IMG/VR virus record: IMGVR_UViG_3300022821_000014
Coordinates: 26,968 to 90,967 of that record
Direction: 5' to 3' (one strand)
Length of the DNA stretch: 64,000 nucleotides
Origin: a virus
Shown: piece by piece, positions 18,187 through 25,542 of the stretch
How the letters are laid out: each line of letters starts with the position of its first letter
Position numbering within the stretch: position 1 is the first letter of the stretch
Made by a program: the position numbers and the translations under genes
The notes under the pieces: model-generated
Told to the model about the DNA's origin: nothing
What the model saw: only the letters and a program-made list of their open reading frames with translations
Databases searched by the model: none

Positions 18187-18292
18187 TGGGTCGAAATTGA
18201 CCAATTCTAAGCGTCCGAGATGAAGATTTATCTTCAATGATTTCAAGTACTTACGCACTGCAAGCAATTTATTTTGGCCATGTTTTCGAGTG

Positions 18293-18442
18293 TTAAATTG
18301 ACGCAGAATTGAGGGAAGTTTTACTACTTATGTGCAAGTTTGTAAGTTTGAGTACCGCTTCTTTAATAGCTACATTCAGTGTGAGTTTGACTACCACCAG
18401 ACGATACTTCATGATAAGTTTTTGTGCTTCCTTCACTGTCAT
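18293..18442 (-). CDS. Small ORF, third member of a tandem family
   Basis: 49 aa, MTVKEAQKLIMKYRLVVVKL... . Shares the pattern xxC/AxKLIxxYxxxV with the two ORFs directly upstream. Its ATG overlaps the TGA of the second member (TGATG). Predicted helical; function unknown. Confidence 0.5.
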   Translation of the reverse strand: MTVKEAQKLIMKYRLVVVKLTLNVAIKEAVLKLTNLHISSKTSLNSASI

Positions 18443-18591
18443 CACAATTTCCTCTTCCACTCAGGCCATGAGGCAACCTGTTGCTTCGCTTTTTCGCTAG
18501 CGGAAATGATATCCTTGAGATAATATACCCTGCGCCAGGCGACCCTTGACTTATATCGGGCTATCAACTTCTTACAATCAGCGGGGTTCAT
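18442..18591 (-). CDS. Small ORF, second member of a tandem family
   Basis: 49 aa, MNPADCKKLIARYKSRVAWR... ending WPEWKRKL. Aligns with the first member (TDCRKLITYYTRYWELV). Overlaps both neighbours, so translation is probably coupled. Basic and helical; possibly nucleic-acid binding, but this is a guess. Confidence 0.5.
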   Translation of the reverse strand: MNPADCKKLIARYKSRVAWRRVYYLKDIISASEKAKQQVASWPEWKRKL

Positions 18592-18679
18592 ACATTTTTA
18601 CCATATTGCTGGCTGCCTTGACAAGTTCCCAGTATCTGGTGTAGTACGTGATCAGCTTTCTACAGTCAGTCTTAGTCAA
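18578..18679 (-). CDS. Small ORF, first member of a tandem family
   Basis: 33 aa from a TTG that overlaps the stop of the HD-domain gene: (M)TKTDCRKLITYYTRYWELV... . The DCxKLIxxY pattern recurs in the next two ORFs, which argues that all three are real or arose by tandem duplication. Confidence 0.4.
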   Translation of the reverse strand: MTKTDCRKLITYYTRYWELVKAASNMVKMYEPR

Positions 18680-19280
18680 TAACGGAAGTCTTACCAGACG
18701 CCTGCATGCAAGCAACTCGAACGGCTGTCTGAAGAACAACGGACAACATTGGAGATTCGTACAACTCTGAGGAGTACATTTGGTTCATGTGCCCAAGACT
18801 AGAAATTGCGTGCACTTCTTCTTCTGTGAGAAGAACTCTGGAGGAGTTTAACCACCAAAGCGAACGTTGAGTTGGATGCATCTTTGGGAGATTGGTATTC
18901 AACTCGTACATCATGCCCTTGTTGCGGTGCCAGTCACTTTCCTGCTCGACATAGTGGTCTTCTTCCTGATTGCCGATTTTACCTAGGTCGTGAAAAAGGC
19001 ACGTAACAATCAAACTATCTGCTGATAACTTGGACCCGAAAACCCTGTTAAGGTCTTTCGCAAGCTTGAGTACATTCAAGCTGTACTCAACAAGCCCACC
19101 TGGGTAGGCACCGACGAATTCAAGACGTGTAGAGGCTGGCGCAGCTGCCAGCCGTTCTTTTACTTCATCACAGAGTGAAAGAAGTTCAGTTTTCACATCT
19201 TCGTTTTTAATGCGACCAACTAGGCTCATATAAAGTTCCCAATTGGATTCAAGTCTTGCGACCAATTTATCGTGGCTCAT
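18672..19280 (-). CDS. HD-domain phosphohydrolase
   Basis: 202 aa from ATG 19280 (GAGAGG upstream). HD signature TCLFHDLGKIGN with an earlier candidate His and later HxxxGM-like block. HD proteins hydrolyse phosphoesters or nucleotides on a metal centre. In phage replication blocks such proteins are often nucleotidases, but the substrate cannot be told here. Confidence 0.8.
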   Translation of the reverse strand: MSHDKLVARLESNWELYMSLVGRIKNEDVKTELLSLCDEVKERLAAAPASTRLEFVGAYPGGLVEYSLNVLKLAKDLNRVFGSKLSADSLIVTCLFHDLGKIGNQEEDHYVEQESDWHRNKGMMYELNTNLPKMHPTQRSLWWLNSSRVLLTEEEVHAISSLGHMNQMYSSELYESPMLSVVLQTAVRVACMQASGKTSVID

Positions 19281-19339
19281 TTTGTTTCCTCTCAACAACT
19301 ACAAGGTAGCAATGCCGATTAGACTCATAAACCAAGTTA

Positions 19340-19426
19340 CTAAAGAATTTTTTTCCAAGAAACAGGAACGTTATCGGGGCATTCAGATAAAACTATGTCA
19401 TCAGACATGCCGCTTATCTTAAACAT
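19340..19426 (-). CDS. Possible 28-aa peptide
   Basis: MFKISGMSDDIVLSECPDN... ends at TAG. It begins 11 nt after the stop of the 211-aa membrane protein gene and fills an otherwise empty 150-bp gap. No homology recognised and no convincing ribosome-binding site. Confidence 0.25.
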   Translation of the reverse strand: MFKISGMSDDIVLSECPDNVPVSWKKIL

Positions 19427-19436
19427 GTTCTATCTC

Positions 19437-20072
19437 TCAGTCTAATGAGGCGGCGAGGTATCCGACGACAAAGCCAACCGCAGCTGCACCAACTACTACA
19501 AGTCCCCACTGGAGTATTTCACCAAAATCTGTATTCCAGAATCCTCCATTGCGTTCTTCTACATAACTTTCGTGTATTTGGATGCGTCGTTCTACTTCAC
19601 GTTCTAGACCAGCAATGATTACATCGGCCTGACGTCGGTCAGAAGTTACCCTTAGTCTCAGCTGACCCACTTCAAGCCTCAAACGGTTCCAGTCAGATTC
19701 ACGTTGACGTTGCAAAGCTGCTTCTGCTCGACTGCGTGCCGCTTCTGCTTCGGCGATTAGGTAAGCTACCGCTGATGGATTTAGGAGTACTCCTGGCCAT
19801 GGCGCCACCTCACCTCTTTGCAGGTACGTCTGGCGTTCGCCTCGTAAGCCATTTGAAAGTTGTGCAGGGGGTAGTTCAACTTCCTCAAGTGGAGCAAGTG
19901 TTAAATCAAGCTCAGGCCAATCAATTGTTGCACGAACAGTATCCTCTGTAGAATCCTCTGTAACCTCCTCAGAAGCCCCAGACTCTTCTTGGGCGTATGC
20001 ACCAGAAGAATTTAGACCAAGGGTTAGGAAAACGCTAAAAGCGACTATGGTAGTTATCTTATGCATGTTCAT
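19437..20072 (-). CDS. Secreted/membrane protein with signal peptide, coiled coil and C-terminal membrane anchor
   Basis: 211 aa. A signal peptide (about residues 1-27, ending AYAQ) is followed by an acidic stretch, a Glu/Ala/Arg-rich coiled coil (EAEAARSRAEAALQRQ to EREVERRIQ) and a C-terminal membrane helix (LQWGLVVVGAAAVGFVVGYL). ATG overlaps the TGA of the upstream i-spanin-like gene. With that neighbour it could form an envelope-spanning pair used at lysis; no lipobox is seen here. Confidence 0.7.
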   Translation of the reverse strand: MNMHKITTIVAFSVFLTLGLNSSGAYAQEESGASEEVTEDSTEDTVRATIDWPELDLTLAPLEEVELPPAQLSNGLRGERQTYLQRGEVAPWPGVLLNPSAVAYLIAEAEAARSRAEAALQRQRESDWNRLRLEVGQLRLRVTSDRRQADVIIAGLEREVERRIQIHESYVEERNGGFWNTDFGEILQWGLVVVGAAAVGFVVGYLAASLD

Positions 20073-20482
20073 TCCGAAGGAATCCCGAAAGTGTTAGTAA
20101 CAGCCCCTGTGAGAGTTGTTGGGTCCCTATCGTGTCTGCGCACAATTTGAGTTTGCGTATTATCACGGGTGTCGTCGATTTGACCAAGAACCTCCTTGAA
20201 CTCAGTCTCAAGCCTATTCTGCTCTACTAAATACTCTTGCAGGAGCCTCGCTTGTTCAATCCGCTCTTCTTCAACAATTAGTCTCAATTCTTTGATTTGC
20301 TGCTGGTGATCCCTAGATTCCTGGTGATACTGCTCCAACAGATTTTTATATGACTTAGTTTGATCAAACTGTGAGAATGCACTAGCCGTAAGAAGGCAGA
20401 CACCAATCACAATAAGAATTGTTAACCAGTTCTTCTTGACCCAGTCCCAGACTGCGCCGAAGAACTTCTTAAGTTTTTCCAT
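20069..20482 (-). CDS. i-spanin-like protein: inner-membrane anchor plus periplasmic coiled coil
   Basis: 137 aa. One N-terminal membrane helix (WLTILIVIGVCLLTASAF) is followed by a charged coiled coil (YHQESRDHQQQIKELRLIVEEERIEQ) and a flexible tail. This is the topology of Rz-type inner-membrane spanins that fuse inner and outer membranes at lysis. Overlap with the downstream coiled-coil membrane protein supports a two-component system. Assignment rests on topology only. Confidence 0.55.
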   Translation of the reverse strand: MEKLKKFFGAVWDWVKKNWLTILIVIGVCLLTASAFSQFDQTKSYKNLLEQYHQESRDHQQQIKELRLIVEEERIEQARLLQEYLVEQNRLETEFKEVLGQIDDTRDNTQTQIVRRHDRDPTTLTGAVTNTFGIPSE

Positions 20483-20491
20483 GAATAAACC

Positions 20492-20827
20492 CTAGTTTAA
20501 CCCGTACTTCTTCTCTTCGGAGTGTACGGTCAACTTGGGTGTGTTGTCTGTCTGTTGTTCAAATTGATCAATGGTGTACATCAATTCTTCTGCGAGTGTC
20601 GAGCAGTTTACAACTTGTTCATTTAACAGCTCGACCCTGTCAATCAAGGTTGAAACCTTCATGCTTAAATTGCTTACGAGTGTAGTCAGGTCTAGATAGT
20701 TTTTGTCGGGTTCCTCCTGAGAGATCTTTGTAAACGCCTTTTGGTGTATTGAGGCGTCCTTTTCGGAACTTCTGGCATCTTCCAAGATTGTCTCTAGGGC
20801 TTCGGTTAGTTTCGTTTTGAACGACAT
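20492..20827 (-). CDS. Small coiled-coil protein of unknown function
   Basis: 111 aa, MSFKTKLTEALETILEDAR..., mostly predicted helix with heptad-like LxxxVSTLIDRVELL. The N-terminus loosely resembles the shared tag (LTEALETILEDA). No recognised domain. Confidence 0.6.
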   Translation of the reverse strand: MSFKTKLTEALETILEDARSSEKDASIHQKAFTKISQEEPDKNYLDLTTLVSNLSMKVSTLIDRVELLNEQVVNCSTLAEELMYTIDQFEQQTDNTPKLTVHSEEKKYGLN

Positions 20828-20829
20828 GG

Positions 20830-21111
20830 CTAAACTCCATTTTTATTATTCTCCTTGAGGCGGTCCTCAATGAGCTTATATAACAACTCGGCATCATGCT
20901 GGTTAGCACGATGTCTTCCCGAGTTCGTTTGCTTATGTGTAAGTGCCTCATCCATAAATTGTGACACTCTATCGTCCCTTAAAGAAACAAGCTCAACAAC
21001 ATAAGTCAAAAATTGTTGAGGCGTAAGACCTCTCTTGAAGAGCACCTTGCGAAGCTCTTTTAAAGAATCAGAATCGAAATCAAGGACGATTTTCGTCTTT
21101 TTGATGGACAC
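20830..21111 (-). CDS. Small protein with possible ribbon-helix-helix fold
   Basis: 93 aa from GTG 21111, which follows the upstream TAA by 1 nt (a longer frame overlaps it). Sequence SIKKTKIVLDFDSDSLKEL then RGLTPQQFLTYVVELV suggests a strand plus two helices as in ribbon-helix-helix regulators. Could bind DNA as an antirepressor or repressor; inference only. Confidence 0.55.
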   Translation of the reverse strand: MSIKKTKIVLDFDSDSLKELRKVLFKRGLTPQQFLTYVVELVSLRDDRVSQFMDEALTHKQTNSGRHRANQHDAELLYKLIEDRLKENNKNGV

Positions 21112-21112
21112 T

Positions 21113-21778
21113 TTAGCCTCCAACGGGGCCAGTGACACCTGCACGTGGCTCAGGGTTTTGTGGCAAGTTCTGAGAACTTACCTCATCTTCCGTTGGCCTA
21201 AGGTCGTAGCTTGTGTCAAGAATCTCCATCATTTCTTTTGCTGTTCTCTCATCGTAGTTACTCTGAACATACTTTTCAGCACGGTTCAGGATCAGTGTGT
21301 TTAGATCAATCAGTGATGGAAGGTTATTAGTAAGCCTCGCCACGCTTCTTGTAAAGTCTTGTAGGTTGATCTTAGGGGTGTTTATAACTGGTTGTTCGCC
21401 AGCACCTGCGTCTTCACCATCTGCGGCTGGGTCTTCTTCGCCTAGATCACCACCTAGATCACCACCTAGGTCACCACCCAAATCCCCTCCGAGGTCAAGG
21501 CCGCCTTCTGCGTCAGCTTCGTCGTCAACTGGTTCTTCATCTTGTTCAAGCAGGAAATCAACAAGTGAGTCAACATTTGCCGATTCGAACATTTCAGAGG
21601 TAGGAATAGCTTCACGTTCATATTGAACGAAGTACCGATCGATTGCTTGGTCCAACGAAAAAGCCTTGTCAGCCACACTTGCAAAATCCTGCATGGCTTC
21701 TGGGCGTTCTTGTGGTTGATATTCTTTTAGTAAGCTCTCAAGCAACACTTCAAGATTGTTTTTGTTTTTCTTGCGCAT
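21113..21778 (-). CDS. Tagged acidic protein with DLGG repeats
   Basis: 221 aa. Leader NNLEVLLESLLKEY resembles the tag. An acidic region contains four tandem DLGG units (residues ~93-114, encoded by 12-bp DNA repeats near 21440-21495), then a folded C-terminus (NLQDFTRSVARLTNNLPSLI). ATG overlaps the stop of the SOD-like gene. Function unknown; the low-complexity linker suggests a structural or scaffold-associated protein. Confidence 0.7.
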   Translation of the reverse strand: MRKKNKNNLEVLLESLLKEYQPQERPEAMQDFASVADKAFSLDQAIDRYFVQYEREAIPTSEMFESANVDSLVDFLLEQDEEPVDDEADAEGGLDLGGDLGGDLGGDLGGDLGEEDPAADGEDAGAGEQPVINTPKINLQDFTRSVARLTNNLPSLIDLNTLILNRAEKYVQSNYDERTAKEMMEILDTSYDLRPTEDEVSSQNLPQNPEPRAGVTGPVGG

Positions 21779-22701
21779 CAGTAACGCTCCTCTTCTGGAC
21801 GTACTGGTGAGGGTGTTTCAGGTCCTGGAGGCGTCGTTGGTGGAACGTCGACCTCCCCTGAAGTGGTCACTTGATCGATAGGCGGACTCATAGCATTGTC
21901 GAGCATTTCCTGTGGAACTGCATTATACACAGGCTTAATCATGAAAAGTGCATCCAGATCACATCTTTCAGCAAGCGCCATACGAGCTTCAACCACGTTC
22001 CAGTTGATTTCACGCATCATTGCAACTATGTAATCATTTTTGTCATTTTCGTAATCGCAAATGTAAGCATGCTCCCACATGTCCATCACGAGAACAGGTA
22101 CAGCACCTAGCGGAATGCCAATGTTGTGTGAGTCAATCACGACATTCATGTAGGTGTTTTTGTAAGGCTCGTAAACCAATACAGCCCAACCACTTTTTGC
22201 TGACCTACAAGCTGCCATAAAGTTGAACTGCCAATTCTCAAAGGTGCCAAAGTCTCTTGCAAGCCTCATATATGGCAATGCGTCCACACTGATTTCTGAT
22301 GCTCTATCAGCGACGTTGTGAAAGTAAAGTTCATGAAGCTTGATTGAATTCAAGTTATAGTTTTCGTCAACCTTCAGGGAACGATACTCAGAAGAGTTGG
22401 AATTCGCCTCATGTTTGCCAGCCCCGTCAAGCGCCGAGCTTGATTTGTTGAAAGTGTCAACGTAAGAGTTATAAAGCTGTTGGTGTACTCGTTTAGTAAC
22501 TTCCGACAATGATTCTGTGTTTAAAGTAAAGGCCTGTGGTATTGCCACTAGTGCTTCTTTGATTACTCTTTTGGCGGTCTTCACAGACTCCACTAAATTT
22601 GTGGTTGGCCTGGCCACTTCTTTTTTCGTGTATTCAGGTAGCTTTCCTGACCTCTGAAGAGAGTCACGGATAGCACCGTTGATGATTTGCTTCAAATCCA
22701 T
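21778..22701 (-). CDS. Fe/Mn superoxide dismutase-like protein with N-terminal extension
   Basis: 307 aa. The C-terminal SOD signature is clear: LVMDMWEHAYICDYENDKND, then INWNVVEAR. Upstream FGTFENWQFNFMAACRSAKSGWAVLV matches the FGSF...FGSGWAWLV block and KLHELYFHNV matches the NHxFYW helix. Candidate metal ligands: His in KLHELYF, Asp and His in MDMWEHAY. The first His (VHQQLYNSYV) sits one residue off the usual position, so activity is uncertain. Leader MDLKQIINGAIRDSL resembles the tag. It may protect the phage from superoxide or be a structural protein with an SOD fold. Confidence 0.8.
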   Translation of the reverse strand: MDLKQIINGAIRDSLQRSGKLPEYTKKEVARPTTNLVESVKTAKRVIKEALVAIPQAFTLNTESLSEVTKRVHQQLYNSYVDTFNKSSSALDGAGKHEANSNSSEYRSLKVDENYNLNSIKLHELYFHNVADRASEISVDALPYMRLARDFGTFENWQFNFMAACRSAKSGWAVLVYEPYKNTYMNVVIDSHNIGIPLGAVPVLVMDMWEHAYICDYENDKNDYIVAMMREINWNVVEARMALAERCDLDALFMIKPVYNAVPQEMLDNAMSPPIDQVTTSGEVDVPPTTPPGPETPSPVRPEEERY

Positions 22702-22802
22702 GGGAATTCTTTCGTTGCGCAACACGGTTAAGTATGTGCAGCAATCCAAAAGAAAACCCTAGGAAGGCGCCTAAGCGTGGTGCCTAAGTTTTATTACAAT
22801 AC

Positions 22803-23951
22803 TCAGCTCTTCTTATTTTTCCTTGGTTTACTTTTGGTCTCCCAGGGCTCAAACTGTTTGAAGACATCCGATCGAATCACATCCAAACCATACAAGGTCA
22901 TATTACATAAAGCAGATTGGTGTGTCACCATAATGGCATCCAGGTGTCTCAAATGGTCTGGTTCTCCCTTGAGTTTGGCGATGGGTATGTTGTAATTGGC
23001 GCCACAACCTCGACGTAATCGGTAATGGTTTATTTTCTTCCTGGTTTGGTTTTCGCAGCTTCTTCGCACACTGTTGACAATGTCCGTGGGTAAGTCGACT
23101 TGAAATTTTGGTTCCCTGGTAATATAGCTGTGACTCTTTTTACACTGAAAAGCGTAGCTGGCGTGTGGACTATGAATATAGTCATTGACTTGTTTCATAA
23201 GAGTTTCTGACGTCTGTTTATTACCGTTCCAGGTTACTATATGGAATTCAAACCAGAGCGACGCCAACTTCTTTTTTAAGAACCGAACCTTGAAGTCTTG
23301 AACTGGCGTTTTTTTGGTTAGCTGCTGATGATTCCAGGAAAGGTGAGACTTTACTCCTATCGGTAAATCGACCACAATGGTCTCTGTGTTCACATAACCT
23401 AAAAATAGTGCGGAATTTCCGACGGCCGTTTTGTAAACATTGCCAACAACCAAGTCTTTGACTTTGATCGAAGCCTGGGCCTTCTTTCCTGCACGCCTGA
23501 GTATGCTTTTATAGATGCCCGAGCCTACTTGAATCGGTATGAGCTTACGATTGGCCTGCACAAAAATAAATTCACCCTTCAATGTCCTTTTATCCTTTTC
23601 GAAACCTTTGCTTCGGATAGCATTGAATAGGATGTCAGGCGTGAGTTCAACAACATGTCCAGTAGGTAAACAAGCCTGCATGTATTCGGCACTCCAACCA
23701 ACTACAGCAAGCTTTGTAGGCTTGTTCAAGTGAATATATTTTAGCTTTTCCTTAGCACGTTGCTCTACTTCCTTTTTTGAGGACGTTCCCCAGTAAACCC
23801 AGTTAAACAACTTCTCAGAAAACCTTCTTGCATCTCCCTGATGTGGGTCTGTAGTTGGTAATCTGTCCCAGTCAGCTCTTGTTGGGGTCTTCTTGCCTTT
23901 GAATGAACCATTGAATATTATATGTTTTGGGATTGTTGCTGAGTACGCCAT
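22803..23951 (-). CDS. Unknown protein, 382 aa
   Basis: Starts MAYSATIPKHIIFNGSFKG at ATG 23951 (AGGAAA upstream). Basic, with many Lys/Arg and a C-terminal RRGCGANYN and HLRHLDAIMVTHQSALC block. No domain recognised. Codon use and orientation fit its neighbours. Separated from the tagged SOD-like and 505-aa genes by short gaps. Confidence 0.75.
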   Translation of the reverse strand: MAYSATIPKHIIFNGSFKGKKTPTRADWDRLPTTDPHQGDARRFSEKLFNWVYWGTSSKKEVEQRAKEKLKYIHLNKPTKLAVVGWSAEYMQACLPTGHVVELTPDILFNAIRSKGFEKDKRTLKGEFIFVQANRKLIPIQVGSGIYKSILRRAGKKAQASIKVKDLVVGNVYKTAVGNSALFLGYVNTETIVVDLPIGVKSHLSWNHQQLTKKTPVQDFKVRFLKKKLASLWFEFHIVTWNGNKQTSETLMKQVNDYIHSPHASYAFQCKKSHSYITREPKFQVDLPTDIVNSVRRSCENQTRKKINHYRLRRGCGANYNIPIAKLKGEPDHLRHLDAIMVTHQSALCNMTLYGLDVIRSDVFKQFEPWETKSKPRKNKKS

Positions 23952-24012
23952 TGTATTTCCTAACAATAAACATTGTAACAGCCGAACAAATTGAAGTAAA
24001 CACTATTGTAGC

Positions 24013-25530
24013 TTAGCCTACCTTTGTTTTAATCTTGAAGCTAATTTTGCCTTTGATGCCCGTAGTAAAGAAGTTCTTCCCTGAGTTAGCATAGATTTTA
24101 CCCTGGAAGTTTGGTGGGTATACCACATTAAAGTCTTTAAAGAAGGCATCGACCTTGTTCACACGACCCATTTTACTATTAACTTGGATGACAGAGCTAT
24201 GATTTAAAATTGCTCTAACAGCTGCATCAAATGAGTCTTCTCTGTTAATCTGAGCTGTTAGTCTCTTTGCAATTCCTGCGAGCAGATGAAAGAATGGGTG
24301 GTAGGTAGGTGGTGGGTCGATGATCTCCCAAGGAGTTTTGCCCCACATTTGCTTAGAAAGCTCAATGAGATTTGGTGTAGACAAGCTTGGGTGGTTTGCC
24401 TTCATTCCCTGAACAGCTTTGTCCCTACGCATCCTTCTCATGTTGACGACAACCTTCATATCCTGGTCGTCTACAATACCCATAATTTTAGCTGATTCCA
24501 AGACACCGAGGATTGCGTTGTTGTTGTTAATTGTTTGAATGATGCTGATTGGAAATCCATATTCGCTCAGGATATGCTGATAACCCTTAGGGTTCTTAGA
24601 TTGAATTTCGTTCAAAATAGAAAGAAGTGAAGTCACAGATGCTGCTGCACCTGTGCCAGCCTTAGAGCTAATTCCAACCTTCATTCCATTTGGCGCTTCC
24701 AACTCTGAATCTACAAGAGCATTGGTGGCTGACTGGAAGAAGCGAATTCTGCACTGAGCATATGAACTTTGTGGTAACAGTATCTTCTCGGAAGAAGCTC
24801 TGTCTCCTGTGGACACCCAATTGGACACGACGGATATTGGTGCAAGTATCTCGCCAAGATACTTGTTGTATGCCTTCGCATATTTGTTACCACCAGGCAA
24901 AACTGGGGACTGCCCGCCTTTTAAGGCGGCGTCTAATAGCATCTCAACGTGCTCTCCAGCTTCAGCAGGCAAGCCTCCAGATTTTACCATTAGTGCAGTG
25001 TTGGTCTTCGCAGTTGATACTACTTCTGCCACAGTACGGAGATTTTCATCCTGTATGAGGTCACTAGGCTTTAGCGCAAAACCTTCAAGGGCTGCGGCCC
25101 CCTTCTTGAGTTTCAGGCCCGTGTCTCTAGCAAACTTGGCCATCGTCCATTTGCCATATCCACCATTTTTTGTATTTTGGACATACCTGATATAACCACG
25201 GTAGGTGTTATCCTCTTTATTTAAGAGATAAATTAAGATGGCACCTTTTTTGTCAGCAGTGATTGAGTTAACTTCTATTAACTCAACATCTATTTCTTCA
25301 GTGTTCAGCTCCAGAAATGAATCGACAGCATCTGAAAGCTCTTCTGAGGAATCGAATGAATCAGATTCACCTGGGAACTTTCGGATGTTGGCAATTTCAT
25401 ATTCTGTTCCATCATTATCAACTAGCAATTGCCCAGTTTCTCTCGCAGCTACCCCACGGGCTTCGCTCAGGTATAGGCTGATTTCACTATCAATCGCTGA
25501 CTCAATTAAACGGAGAAGTTGTTTGGACAT
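24013..25530 (-). CDS. Large tagged protein of unknown function (505 aa)
   Basis: Leader MSKQLLRLIESAIDSEISLY then LSEA at residues 21-24, the clearest full-length tag with an LxEA site. The remainder (TEYEIANIRKFPGES..., GKWTMAKFARDTGLKLKKG) is not recognised. It starts 13 nt after the dnaE stop. If the tag is a capsid-targeting propeptide this would be one of the largest packaged proteins in the window. Confidence 0.75.
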   Translation of the reverse strand: MSKQLLRLIESAIDSEISLYLSEARGVAARETGQLLVDNDGTEYEIANIRKFPGESDSFDSSEELSDAVDSFLELNTEEIDVELIEVNSITADKKGAILIYLLNKEDNTYRGYIRYVQNTKNGGYGKWTMAKFARDTGLKLKKGAAALEGFALKPSDLIQDENLRTVAEVVSTAKTNTALMVKSGGLPAEAGEHVEMLLDAALKGGQSPVLPGGNKYAKAYNKYLGEILAPISVVSNWVSTGDRASSEKILLPQSSYAQCRIRFFQSATNALVDSELEAPNGMKVGISSKAGTGAAASVTSLLSILNEIQSKNPKGYQHILSEYGFPISIIQTINNNNAILGVLESAKIMGIVDDQDMKVVVNMRRMRRDKAVQGMKANHPSLSTPNLIELSKQMWGKTPWEIIDPPPTYHPFFHLLAGIAKRLTAQINREDSFDAAVRAILNHSSVIQVNSKMGRVNKVDAFFKDFNVVYPPNFQGKIYANSGKNFFTTGIKGKISFKIKTKVG

Positions 25531-25542
25531 ACTATGGTGTAA

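Noticed and set aside
21440-21495. CRISPR-like or intergenic tandem repeat
   Set aside because: The 12-bp units are in frame inside a coding region and encode DLGG repeats.
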